Origin: Agarophyton chilense
Lineage: Eukaryota; Rhodophyta; Florideophyceae; Gracilariales; Gracilariaceae
DNA: 64,000 nt
Reading direction: 5' to 3'
Assembly: GCA_030374765.1 (NCBI GenBank)
Contig: JARGXX010000004.1
Coordinates: 1,240,001 to 1,304,000, forward strand
Below the pieces are notes generated by a model that was not told the origin of the DNA, did no database searches, and saw only the letters and a list, made by a program, of their open reading frames with translations. The translations under genes and the position numbers were made by a program. This document shows positions 29,961 to 41,485 of this stretch, piece after piece (within the stretch, counting starts at the first letter, position 1; every line of letters starts with the position of its first letter).

Positions 29961-31361
29961 TGTGGACGCCATTTTCTGGGCTGCTAATGGCGCGGGTGGT
30001 GACAGACCCAGTAGAACGAAATGCCAGGGGGTACCAGTCTACAACCGTAGACAAAACGACAGAGGCCGGCGGAAACGGCCAACCAGTAAAGGCCCAGGGA
30101 GCACTAACAAACGATAAAACCACTCCGAAGAACACCTGCGAGCACCCGCAAGCCACTGCAGGGCTGCACTCGTAGTGGGGAAAGGTTGATGCTAAAGACG
30201 GCGGGAGACAAAGCCGCCAAGGAAAGTGAAAGGGGGAAGCAGGGCAAAAGAGGCTTTGACAGGGCTGAGAGAAGTGAGGGTGCCCCAGGAGCTTCCGTGG
30301 AAAAGTGGTCTCCCCCCGCAGAGTTGGCGCCGAAGCGCTCGGCTCGGGGGTTTATATAGACGATCAGAATATTGCATAAACTCCACTCATGCATAAGACA
30401 AAGCCCAAAAGCTACACCCGTAGCCTTGAATTTGGGACGTCTTCTAGTAGACCTCCCTAGGAAAGGCTCTATCTATTCTGATGACGTCTATATAATACGT
30501 GGTTGGAATCTGGAATCACCAGTTCCACCGTTTCATCCTAACATGAATCCTACAACCTTGATTCGAGAGATGACCTGACGACGATACCGACTCATCCAGC
30601 CGCGAGCCGGTATACGCGCCGGTGTTGGACCTTGAAGCCGAAGAATTGGACAGTGAAGTGGACCAGAGCGTCACCCATGCGTCCGTGGAAGCGGTCGTAG
30701 ACCAGTTCCAACTGGTCGTGGACGACGCTATGGCTGGCCACCCTCAACCTGACAACGCGGTCGAAGTCGACGCAGTGCGTTGCGGCGACGCAGCCTGCTT
30801 GGGCGACACAGCGCGGTTGGGCAGGCGACGCTGTGAGAGGGACGGAGGCGGTGAAGGCGAAGGCCTGGAAGGCGGAGGCCATGGAGGCGGACAACAAAGA
30901 GGCGGAAGAGGCTGTTGGGGCGCAGAAAAGGGAGAGGGTTCATGCGCGCTGCGACGGCAGAGCGACGATGGGGCGCTTGACGAAGCGCGGCAGGTTGGTG
31001 ATGCGGGCGCAAGGGCAGCCGAAAGCTGCGACGACAACGGGGAGCCAGACGGTGCTGGGGGGCGGCGGTGGCCGAGGAAGAAGGGGCAACCGGAGGAAGA
31101 CGGAGATGCCGCCGCGGACGGTCGCGGCGCCGTCTTGGGTGATGGAGACCAGTAAGGGCGTCTGGCCGGTTTTGGAACGGGGTGGTGTGTTTTGAAGCGA
31201 ATCTCAATCTCGAGATTCGCTTCCACTTCCACCATCCCAACTGGCCGTTCCACACCAACCAATCATCGGTGTGGAAGTCCCAGGTGCAGGGACAGGGGGA
31301 TTGCTCCCGTCCACAGGACAGGTACCGGGAGACATCCCCCTGTCCTTGCTGGGCGGTTACA
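29961..31361 (-). mobile_element. 1.4-kb solo LTR inside the copia element
   Basis: A segment from TGTGGACGCC to GGCGGTTACA is bounded by perfect 5-bp duplications ATTCT (29956-29960 and 31362-31366). It starts TG and ends CA and holds no retroviral coding. A TATATAAAC box lies at about 30351 on the minus strand. The GC-rich half (30600-31260) contains long low-complexity open frames on both strands that I do not regard as genes. The strand is inferred from the TATA box. Confidence 0.72.
30350..30496. repeat. Inverted repeat around the solo LTR TATA box
   Basis: TATATAGACGATCAGAATA at 30352-30370 and its near-exact reverse complement at about 30474-30496 (two bases inserted), about 100 bp apart. 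Both arms contain the TATA-like core. Confidence 0.6.
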
Positions 31362-31492
31362 ATTCTAAAAGGTTTCAACGGGTTTTGGCCGATTCTGAAT
31401 TTCGGCGCAGTTGCTGTCTCCTTTCGTGATAAGACTTCTCTTCGCGTTGCAGTATACTTGTAGATGATGAGTAGACTAGTCCTGTACGTAGT

Positions 31493-31508
31493 CTGGGCCC
31501 ATAACCAA
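31493..31508 (-). promoter_or_regulatory. Copia primer-binding site for half of initiator tRNA-Met
   Basis: The plus strand reads CTGGGCCCATAACCAA directly beside the LTR. Its first 14 bases are the anticodon-arm sequence of eukaryotic initiator tRNA-Met, so the element RNA would pair with an internal half of that tRNA. This is the known priming mode of Drosophila copia and yeast Ty5. Confidence 0.75.
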
Positions 31509-31776
31509 TGATGGTTTGAAGTACACTTAGAACGCGGATAACTTGGTGAAGTGTAGACTTGAGTTCGTTTTCTTCGACTCATTCCCTGTTCTTCTTTCCT
31601 TTTATACTGCTTTGAAGCACTTGTAATTTGTTCCAGACGCATATCATTTTCTTCTAAGATAGTTCTTGCATTTTCTACATAAAGTTCTATAGACGCTTGT
31701 AGATACTTCCACATTTTTCTATCACATACAGCAGTTTCCAGTTGCCTTCCAAACCCTGCTAGAGGTTTATACAACA
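31509..31776 (-). repeat. 5' LTR of the copia element
   Basis: Same length as the 3' LTR with scattered substitutions. Confidence 0.88.
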
Positions 31777-33389
31777 CGCCCTACCGACCCGGCTTTATCA
31801 GGAAGAACCCGAAGATTTAATCCTTGGGACCTGCCACATTTCGTGAAGCGACAGAGAACAGCATTTTCCGCTCTGTCGACCGCTCTATGAAGTGCGTACT
31901 TGCTCTTTGGAATGACCTGAAACACCCTTGTCGAGCAAACGATCCTTGTTCTGCCTCACGTAGACCTTGGAAGCAGGCGAAAAAAGTAGGCAGGCCGCAC
32001 GCCAATGCGGCTTGTACGGTCGCCAAACCTCAACCTCGGTTTCGACCCCGACTATTTGCGCTCGGAGCGACCACTCCCTGAGTGATGGACTACACGGCAT
32101 CATAAAACAGACATCTAGTTGCAGTAAAACACAAACCTTGCGCTCCTCATGCCTACCTACATCTAAATCAGACCCGCACGAAACTGCAACCTCAAGCTTC
32201 GTCCCTCTGCGTTCTCTTTTACCGAACTCGGCAATCACTCGACTGCTCTCATTCTGCAACAGTTCGGCACATCCTTGGTCTTTCTGGAGCAAGCAGTGCC
32301 CACCTCCGAATTCGTCATTAATATGATTGGCTCGAAAGTTTGGTTCCCTCTCACTAGCGTTGGACGTCGGTGGCTCCGGGAAGTTTTGTAGTACGGTGGG
32401 CGAACCAAACGGTTTAGCCGGAGTGGCATACCGATGTGCGGCCTGTGGAAATGCCTGTTGAAGGCCATCTTCCCCTGTGGCATGGCAAGGACCCAATCGG
32501 AGATGCGAGTGCCATACACGTAGACAAAGAAATGGTGCAAACTGACACATATCTAAACCGAAAACAATCGCATGTTTTTATATAATAGAAAAAATCCCTA
32601 TTGAGAAGATTCGGCATTGAAAACGAGTTGTAAATAACATGCAGCACTAGAAAAAACAGAAAATTATTGATGCTTAGTATTTGAATACTTTTGAAATATT
32701 TAGAAAGCGTTTTAAATATTATTAATATTAGTTTTTATTTTATCTTGGCAAAATATATTTTAATATTTGTATTGCAGTCTCACTCTCCCGTCGACCATCT
32801 TATTGCTGATAGTAGTACTCTTTGAAATACTGCTACTGCGCTAGGTCCTCTCATTTCTTGCAAAAGACTTTGAACTACTTGATCAACCCATACTGTTGTG
32901 ACTTAATATTATATGTTTAATATTATTGCTTGGAATTGCGTAGTTTAATCTGATATCATTTCTAATTACTAATATAGGACTAATATTCATTTCGCGTATT
33001 TTTCGCGGTTCCCAGAACGCACAGCCCTTTTAGGATTTCTAACGAAGTATTTTAACGTTATTATGCCAAAAAACACATTTCATCGATGCAACTTAAGTTT
33101 GCAGAAGACAAACCCGTTAGCAAACAATTATAAAACGCTTACATGAGTTGCATAAACAGCCTTAAGAGCGCAGGTATAGCATTCGGGAGAGGAATAGAAA
33201 TCGACGGGTACATTACACCACTCTAAGGCGATAAAAAGATCTGAAACGGACAGGAAGCGTCATACTCAACATAGAAAGCGTGTAGCATAGGAAGAGTGAT
33301 GGAACCGATTAGAGAACGATCGGATGGCTTATCATATACCAAGAGCTGGGAAGAATATTCCATTCTTTAAGCAATTCAAAACATCATTT
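31777..33389. other. Sequence after the copia element, no clear gene
   Basis: The first bases continue the frame of the gag relic. 32100-32400 has gene-like composition on both strands without a recognisable family, and 32560-33380 is AT-rich and empty. It may be the remains of the same old Ty3-type element. Confidence 0.35.
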
Positions 33390-35391
33390 TTTCAGCTATT
33401 GGTGATTCTAGAGAATTAAAAGGTACTTCTGAGAAAACTGCACACCAAATATCCAACCGTGATGCAGTTCGCCAGTCTAGATTAGATGGAGACAACCTCT
33501 TTCGACATGCCTACTATAAGAGCGATCGATGGAATACAAGGCTCAGTCGAGCAATTGATGACACTCCAACAAGAAATGCAACTCAAAATGAGAACAGAGT
33601 TGAAATGCGGCAGTATAGAATCCAAAACCGCACTCCCTATCGACAACTCCAGTTCCATTCTGATCAAGTATCTCACCAAGCTGCCCGCAGATTGTTAGAT
33701 GAGCTCCAAAAAGCGCCCGTTTAAATGTTTGATCTTGGTCCTATTGACGTCTTGTGTCGATCTTGCAATGCGTTCCATTTTCGAGATGATCGTATTGTCA
33801 GAAGCTCGAGTACAAATCCTCTCTTCGAAACCTGCTGCAACAAGGGAGCTCTGTTCTTTTCTCTGCTTTCGGATCCTTCTCCTATACTTTTCCAGCTCTT
33901 GAGAGACACGGGACTTCGGGCCACACACTTCCTAAATAAGGTCTGGGCCTACAATACAGTGCTATCCATAGATTCAGTCAAGACCCACTGTCTCAACCAG
34001 GGCCGCGGAAACTCCAGCTTTGACACCACTGTTATCATAGATGAACAGATCTCTCACTTCATGGGCCCTCTTCTTCTTTCTCTCAGACGCCAGCCGGCTT
34101 TATCTTGGTCTACATTAAGGACTCCGACTACAATACCCAGACTACTACCCGCATGACCTTAATGACTCGCCTCCTCCATCCAATTCTTACTGAGCTCGCA
34201 ACTCTGCTTCACGACGTCAATCCATATGTATAGGCATTTCGTGGACTTTGGAAGTGGGAACTCAACAACGATCGACTCAGTTAGTTTTAAATGGTCATCC
34301 GATCTGATAGCCGCCCACGTTGAGAACACGTTCGCCGCTACAACGGTCCTCAGTCTTCTGAAGTGGAGGCGCCCATTCCCTGTAACGAAAATGGGTAAAC
34401 TGGTGTTCCCGACATCGAAGTGCGTTAGCGAGGTGTTCTCAACTCCAATTGAAGTAAAGTTTGGGATACCATACATGTGACCCACAGGTTTTACGATCCC
34501 TTGACGTACGTCATTCTCTTCCCATATGGCCAGGACAGATGGCACACCAGCCTCAGTTTTACTCCACCTAACTTTACCAAACAGAAATGGTTACTCTTTT
34601 GATTTACTATCAATGGTAGCTGTTCTTGAGGCTCACCGCGTTTAGTATCATCCTGTCGGCCAACGAAAATTCCAATAGTACTTGGTGGATAGGTTATGTA
34701 AGGCCGACCCCGAACGTCTATCATATCTCCGTATCAATCAGAATAAATCACGGGCATCCGACTACACTTCCCTCGGATGGAATCTGAGTGATTCCCTTCA
34801 CACAGTAAATGAGGCCGATCCCGTGCGTCCCAGAAGACTGTTTGTGCTACCTTCCACATTCGTCGGAGGCAACCGATATATGAGGCAGCACCTACATGAC
34901 TTCATGGCGATATCCAACAAACTTGGACACCCAGATATCTTTCTTACCATGACCTGTTATCTTAACTAGTCTCGGATCAGAGAAGCGCTCTTTCCCAGTC
35001 AGTAACCACAGAACAGGCCCGATATGTGTGCTCGAGTGTTTCGTCCAAAGCTGAAGGCTTTGATAGCCTTCACCATTGACGAGAAGTATTTCGGTACCAG
35101 AGCAATCCATATGCGGGTCATTTAGTTTTAGAAGAGAGGTCGCCGCACGCTCACATGATTTTGTTTTTAGCCTAAAGCACTAAACACAGACTTCCTTTTC
35201 TGGAAGAAGTTGAAAAAGTCATTTCAGCATAAGTCCCGTCTTCAACCGATCCAACTGTTCCCGAGTTGATTTTGAAGAACATGATTCATAGGTCCTGTGG
35301 CTCTGATAACCAATCTGCGCCCTGCATGGGTTAAGGACTCCGCAAAAATTACTTCCCGAAGGTGTTCAACACCGAGGCTGCCCGCCTTGAT
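33390..35391 (+). pseudogene. Helitron Rep/helicase protein, N-terminal part (decayed)
   Basis: Plus strand, several frames. After a basic N-terminus (33395-33710) come the Helitron N-terminal blocks: LCRSCNAFHFRDDRI; CCNKGALFFSLLSDPSPILFQLL; HFLNKVWAYNTVLSIDS; LNQGRGNSSF; later HRFYDPLTYVILFPYGQ; RRLFVLPSTFVGGNRYMRQH; and GHPDIFLTMTCYLN. Further on, IREALFPSQ, NRPDMCARVFRPKLKAL and finally PHAHMILF (about 35150-35175) appear; the last is the HUH motif of the Rep nuclease. About ten stops or frame changes are present. The reading continues at 44119 across element 2, which carries TTGAT on both sides. Confidence 0.8.
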
Positions 35392-35838
35392 TGTAACGCA
35401 ATGACGGGTTAGGTCAGCGTACGGGTCTCGACTGGTGGTAGCGTGGTAGAGCGGTTCCTAAGGTTCGAATCCTTGACGGTGGCACTCCCAGAATACTTGG
35501 TGCAATGGGCTGGCGTTTACTGCGTAGTCCTACAGGTCGGAGCTACGGAAACGATGGTTTGAAGACCAATGGGTGGAACTATTACACCAAAGGGGGTTAC
35601 TTAGTATCCTAACGGTGCCTACCTTACTCTAAGGGAGAAGCGTCACTCGAGCCAAGTAAGTAGTACAGGTGAGGCGCTGGGATCTCCCTGGCACTGTAAA
35701 GCTAATCTATTACACTATTTAAAATAAATTAATAATCTACATGAGTCCACCTGAGGTCTAGCAGTCCACGTGGCGTCTGTAAAATCCTTCAGGGCCCGGT
35801 GGCTTACAGGGCTCAACCGTTATCATCGCTCCTTCACA
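35392..35838 (-). repeat. 3' LTR of element 2
   Basis: Starts TGTAACGCAATG and ends CCTTCACA on the plus strand. Contains a tRNA-like block with a Pol III B box. Confidence 0.9.
35433..35484 (+). ncRNA. tRNA-like block in the element 2 LTR (3' copy)
   Basis: It reads like a tRNA D-arm (TAGCGTGGTAGAGCGG) followed six bases later by a T-arm, whose loop contains the perfect B-box GGTTCGAATCC (35462-35472) flanked by pairing bases (TAAGG and CCTTG). The anticodon arm is missing, so it cannot be a working tRNA. It could still act as an internal Pol III promoter or be a relic of a tRNA-derived insertion. Confidence 0.5.
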
Positions 35839-35854
35839 TATCTCCCTCCTTAGG
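35839..35854 (-). promoter_or_regulatory. Polypurine tract of element 2
   Basis: CCTAAGGAGGGAGATA on the minus strand immediately before the 3' LTR. Confidence 0.7.
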
Positions 35855-35928
35855 ATTCGGCCGTCACGGCGAAGTATAAATTGCGTCACACATTCATGGG
35901 TGTCTGACTCTAATTGGATGTATGGGTT

Positions 35929-36986
35929 AGCCTCCAATCTTGCCTTCGGGGTTGGAACGTCGTGATCCTCAGCGTCCTAATGCCCAGGACACGAGCGGTG
36001 CCGTGCCCGACATTTCGGCGTCCTATGACCAATCCAGGGGTTAGTTGCTCTCGTTATTAGTGAGCGCGACTGGGCGTCGCATCGCCGCCATCTTCGGAGG
36101 TACCAGTGCGTAAGAGCTGACCCTTGGCGCCAGGTTGGTAATTAGTTCACCTAAGGTACGGTACGCGCATCGGGGGGGAGGGGGAGGGGGTTCCTGGCCG
36201 CTTTTTCTATCCTCTGGTATTCGTTTGGCGACCCTACGCGCGTCGTCCGCTGTGAACCAAGGTGCGTGCTTCGTCCATTCGAGTTCATGTCGGTCATTCT
36301 GCCCAATTTGGTTTCATCCTCCTTCCTTCCCGTCGCGGTATTCCTCCATTGGTCGCGGGCGATGCCGCGCTCGCCTTATAAGCCCGAAGGATGTGCCGTT
36401 CTCCTTCCGGAATCTGTCCCTTCCGTCAGTGGTCCTATTCACTTCCCGGCGGACCAGCCTGTGGGCGGCGGCGCCATGGCTTCGAACAACAAAGCGGGGA
36501 GCTCCTCTGGATACTAAGGAGCTTATGAGCGCCGTGGGGACCGCTGTGACCATACCATCCGACGAAATCTGCGGGCAGTGCCTCATGCCATCCTGCCGTC
36601 CCGTTGGTATTGCTGCCTCGATGGAGATTGCGACTGTCCTGAGGGAAGTTTACTCCTGGGCGAGTCGCTCGGTGCGCTACGCCGCGGTTGTCCAACAGGG
36701 TCAGGACCTGAAGACCGCCATGGTAATTATCCTGCAGCAGAATGCGCAAGCGATGTCCCAGAGGGTTACTGCCGTCTTGGATGACCGGTGTGGTCTAAAT
36801 CTGAGCGACCGGGAGGCTTCTGATGGTGAAAATAGTTCCTCAGATTAATTTCCACCGAAGAAACGTGCTCAGCTCGCTGGGGCCGGTCCTGTTGGTACAG
36901 TAGGCTCAATTGGTGACACTTATCCCGGTTTCACTCCTGCGGATTCCAATGAGGACGACGGAGTTACTCCTGCGCCGCCCCAGTGA
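35929..36986 (+). pseudogene. Antisense reading frame of element 2 (broken), function unknown
   Basis: Opposite to gag-pol and next to the 3' LTR, as in element 1. One plus frame from an ATG at about 35929 is protein-like but has several stops before 36135. It is then open to TAA 36846-36848, and continues open for another 45 codons to a TGA at 36984-36986. The C-terminal part is helix-rich (about 36530-36790: VREVYSW-like and VVQQGQDLKTAMVIILQQ) and then acidic/Ser-rich, the same overall design as the element 1 frame. No clear residue-level similarity between the two was seen. A run of 19 bases, all G but two (36171-36190), lies within it and could form a G-quadruplex. Confidence 0.45.
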
Positions 36987-37058
36987 GTCCTATTGGTGTT
37001 CGGAGCGCTTCAACAGAATTGAGTTCATGGTGAGGGCTGTTAGGCATCTGTTCGTTAG

Positions 37059-40000
37059 TCAAATAAAGTAATGCTTGCACTTTCCAAAGGCCGCTCCTAT
37101 ATCTAAAACGTGCTTGCCCTGGGACGGCGTCAAACCTTGAGAGCATCCCCGGTCTTGCTCAGGTGTCCCTAAGGACTGGCTTGGTTCCCTGATGCGGGCA
37201 CTCCGGCGAACCGTCGTGTCGGGAAGCGTTTTGTTATTATACGGGCCAATGGTTGTCCCCTCCTGATGGCTGCGCTCCGTGCGGCCGATTCTGCGCAAAT
37301 AGCGGGCGATAAAAGTAGCCGGAATTGTTTGAGGCTCTGACGTCGTGTCTTCCTTAGGTGTATAGCCGAAAAAACGAACGCGGTAGCGCATAGTTCCATC
37401 TTCTCTTAGATCGGCGGAGATGATGCGCTCAATCACATACTACGGTTGGTATTCATTCTCCGGCAGGAGAGTGTGGTCTAGAGGGGCGAATCCATCGGCG
37501 TCGGGTGGGAGCGATGGGTCATAGTAGTTGGCATTGACCATCGTGTCCGTGGGGCTAGTCGAGTCCTCGGCAACTGGCTTAGGGGATGTGGAGGCTTCAG
37601 TGTCGACCTGAGGTCGTGGTACTTCCTTTGGGCCAGTGGGCTGGGACGTTCGTGGTCTGGAGGAACTGGGAGCTCGTGTCACGCGGTCAATAGACACGGT
37701 GTCCTGTAGGCCGTCAGTGAGTAAAGTGATGGTGTGATCATTGGCCTTAAGGATTTTGTATGGTCCCGTAGAGCGGGGTAAGAGCTTCCGCGTAGTGTCC
37801 TCGAGTTGCTCACTGTCCTTCGGGGGCCGGTCCCGGTAAACAAGTTCTTCTTTCCCAAAGGTCGGTTTGTTCCAAACTGTCTTGTCGAAATTGACCTTGT
37901 AACGCCGTTGGGCTTCGGTCAGTACAGTTATAGCCGATTAGAGAATGGGGTCGATGCGTCGCCGCTAGTAGCGCTTCGCCTGGGTCGGAGTCATTCCTTC
38001 GGTTATGTCCTGGAGTATGATCGATTTCTGAAAGTCAGCTGCTATCGACGGCGGCATTCTCGTTAGCGTTAAGTCGAAAGGCGTTGTCCCTGTGGAAGCG
38101 TGCACCTGCGTGTTGTAGGCATACACCAGTAGCTCAACGTAGTCGTCCCAGTCCAATTAGTGTTTCGAAACGTAGTGCGCCAATCGGTCCAGAAGGGTGC
38201 GGTTGAAGCGTTCGGCTTGGCCATTGGTTTGCGGGTGGTACGCCTTGTTGGTCACATGTTTGATACCTAAGGTAGCACAAACGTGTGAGAAGAATTTGGA
38301 TACAAACTGGCTGCCTTTATCCGTAAGGAGGTAGAGTGGCATGCCATATGGATATAACCTGTGGGGCAAGAAGGCCGTGGCAACATCCGTGGCCGTTGTC
38401 TTTCCTAAGGGTAGGCCCCGGGTAAGTTTGGTAAACCTATCGGTTATAAACAAAACAAACCGTTTCCCATGAGAAGACTTAGGCAAAGGCCCAAGAATAT
38501 CCATCGCGACAAATTCCATTGGACCTGTGGCGGGGAAAAGCTTCCGTTCGGCCTGATGGCTGGTGCGAGATCCTCGGATCTGTGCGCACGATGCACATTT
38601 CCGTGCGGTTTGCCATAGGTCCTGCGCCATTACTGGCCAGTAGAAGAACTTTCTTAGGGTCTGTCACATTCGTCGGCCTCCAAGGGTGACCAGCCAAGCG
38701 AGGGAAATGGGCGAAGTTTAGGAATCCCGCTGTTAGCGAAGTTGGGATTACCCGTTGGAGTGCGCAATCCAGCAGTAAGAGGCGACATAGTAGTCCAAAT
38801 CGGTCATAGTCGAACAGCCATCCAGGAGTGTCCACCAGTTGGGCTGTTTCCTTGTAGTACTCATCCTCGACCTGCGCCTGTAGTAGTTCCTCAATAGTTA
38901 CAGGGAGGAGATCTTTTTCCTCCGGGGCTATCGCGTTATCCTAGGGTGATTCCGAGTTGGGCGGTACTGTCTCCTAGTCCAGTAGGTATACTTCGTTCTC
39001 CTTAATTTCAGGATCCTCAGAATTCACCTCACCCATGAGGTTATCCGTTTCAGTATAGTCCTGAGGTCCATCGTCTGTAAAGGGGCCAGTAATTAGGTCA
39101 TCCAATGGAGTGTCGTCAGTTCCGTCGGTAATGATTCGCGACAAGGCATCTGCGGCCTGTTTCTTGATGCCTGGCCTATAGGCTATGTCGTAGTCATATT
39201 CGGACAGCCTGAGGCGCCACCTAGCGAGGCGACTTGATACATCGGTCATATTGAGTAGCCAGCGAAGTGGATCGTAGTCTGTCCTCATGGTAAACCTGGT
39301 TCCCTCGAGGTACGGATGAAGTGTCAATACGGACCATACGATGGCTAGACATTCCTTTTCGATAGTACTGTAGTTTCGCTCCGCGCTGGTGAGCGTTCTG
39401 CTCCGGTATCCAATAGGTCGATAATACTTCGGTGACTCCTGCTCCTGTAGCAGTGCACATCCAACTTGGACATCAGAGTCATCTATGTCCAGGACGAAAG
39501 GCCTATTGGGCTTTGATAAAGCCAATGTGAGTGTGTTCAGAAAATTATACTTTAGGGTCTGAAATGCCTCGTACCGGTCGTCCGTAAGGGCTTCAAACTC
39601 CGAAGGTGTTCCCTTCTTCAGCATCGCGTTGAGAGGGGCCGAGATCTTGGCAAACCCTTGGACAAACCGTCAGTTAACGTTGCACAAGCCCACGAAGGAT
39701 GGTAGTTCCGTGGGGGTCCTAGGAGGCATAGCCTGGCGAATCGCATTTGTGGTCCGTGTGGCCACCTTTAGCTTTCCTGGGAGAAAGACGTGACCGAAAT
39801 AGTCCACTGAGGCCTGGAAGAAAGCGCATTTGCCGCGTTACAGTGTTAGTCCAGCGTCCTGGAGGATTGTTAGCACCCTCCTCACATGGCGAAGGTGTTT
39901 CTTTACGGTCCGTGAGAAGATTATAACGTCATACAAATAGACCAGGGCGAACTTCCATTTGACTCTGGACAGTATGATGTCCATTACCCATTAGAAGGTT

Positions 40001-41290
40001 GCTGGTGCGTTCTTTAAACCAAACAGCATACGAGTAAATCTGAACACACCTTCGTGGGTGGTAAAGGTTGTAAGCGCCCTTGCGTCTTCGGCCAAAGGGA
40101 TTCGCCAAAATCCCGAGGTTAGCGTCCGGTGTGGTAAATATGACAGCTTTGCCTAAGGAATCCAGACAGTTATCCACGCAGGGTATTGGGTATGAGTCCC
40201 TCTTGGTTACGGCGTTCAGCTTCCTGTAGTCGACACAGAACCTAACAGAGCCATCTTTCCTCGCCACGAGGACAAGGAAACTTACCCATTCGGATTGGTT
40301 TGGAGGCGCCGGTTCTATGAATTGAGCTTTGCACATCTTGTCCATCTGGTCGGCGACATTTTCCCTACCTTTAAGGCCTGTACAGTATGGGTGCTGGAAC
40401 TGTGGTCTAGCATCATCCTGAAGGTCAATGAGGTGTGTAGTGGCTCTGATGTGCCCAATCTACCTGACCACACGGCCTGGTGTTCCCTGAGAAGATCAAG
40501 TACCTGGGACCTATAGGATTCGAATTCTGCGCCGATGGCGACCGTCTCCTCCCAAGAGTCGACGTCCTCGTCGGGAGTTTTCGTTGCAAGGCTATCCATT
40601 TGGACCTCCGTGATGGCCATGGGCGCGGGTAGAGTGATGCCAATCACTGCAACTTTAGGTAACCGTACGGGTTTATCTCTGAAATTGCTGATTTTGACCA
40701 AAAACGACCTGTTGGGATGTATTTCCATTACTCCATTGGCCATCAAGGTAAGGTGGTTCAGGACCTTTTTCGGGTGGTTCTGAATCTTTACGAAACCTGA
40801 AGACTGGGAATGGACCGACACAGCGATTGGGGTCATCGGGGGTATCGTTATGCCTTTTGACAGGTGAACCTTATTGGACTTCGTGTTTTCGGAGACAACC
40901 GCTCGTTTGCGGTTCGCTTCTGGCCCTGGGGCGGAACCAGATATGGAGATGAAAAGTGCGCGGTAGAATACGCCTTTTCTAAGGCCTGGATAAGTGGCCT
41001 TAATGTATCGGTCGATAAAGGAGGTCTCTAGGATTGCCTCAGCCCCTATGTTAGGACATAGAAGGAACCACATGCGGACTCTGAATTGTCCTAATTGTAG
41101 GTAAAGTGGTGCAATTTCTTTAATATCCATTGGCCCACGTGATGCACTGGTAATCTTGGGAGTGTTCCTTGCCTGAAAAAACTTGTGCCAGCCGAACGAG
41201 AGTAGCTTAGGATGGACCAAATTGGGACCAGCGCCTGTGTCCAATACGGCTGTGGTAACTCCAAAGTTGTTGGAACGAAGTTCCATGGCA
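37059..41290 (-). pseudogene. pol: Element 2 Pol: protease, RT, RNase H, integrase, chromodomain (broken)
   Basis: Minus-strand blocks in order: protease VLDTGAGPNLVH (about 41250); RT (FCVDYRKLNAVTKRD and the finger region at 40200-40260), with the active site reading YLYD instead of YLDD (about 39925-39940); RNase H (DIDDSDVQVGCALLQ, TIEKECLAIVW); integrase with all three acidic residues visible (AMDILGPLP, LTDKGSQF, QAERFNRTL); a linker of about 85 residues; and a chromodomain-like end (VIERIISADL to FFGYTPKEDTTSEP, about 37310-37440). At least six frame changes or stops occur, including at 40345, 38974 and 38157. It is dead by several independent lesions. Confidence 0.88.
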
Positions 41291-41485
41291 ACCCGAACTT
41301 TATAATTCTCTTTCCTGAAGATATAGGTAGGGTCGTTACTGTGTTCTAATTCTGGTTCATCCTGAATGGCCCATTGTGGGTGGTTTGTGTTGGGAGATGA
41401 GGAGCTTCTGGGCTCATGACCGTTTAATTGGTCGAGAAAGGGACTTAAAGAGGGACGATTTGCCTTGCGTCGACCCTCTTAGAGT

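Larger units (their letters stand above)
27848..31776 (-). mobile_element. Ty1/copia element with internal deletion, 3.9 kb
   Basis: Two 268-bp LTRs (27848-28115 and 31509-31776) flank the interior, with a perfect target duplication CGCCC (27843-27847 and 31777-31781). On the minus strand the order is 5' LTR, half-tRNA primer-binding site, leader (split by a solo LTR at 29961-31361), gag, a deletion junction near 29095, the C-terminal part of RT, RNase H, a polypurine tract and the 3' LTR. Protease, integrase and most of RT are missing. Confidence 0.9.

Noticed and set aside
30622-31155. 178-codon Gly/Asp/Glu-rich frame inside the 1.4-kb solo LTR
   Set aside because: The opposite strand is equally open with Pro/Ser/Arg-rich sequence. 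Low complexity explains both.
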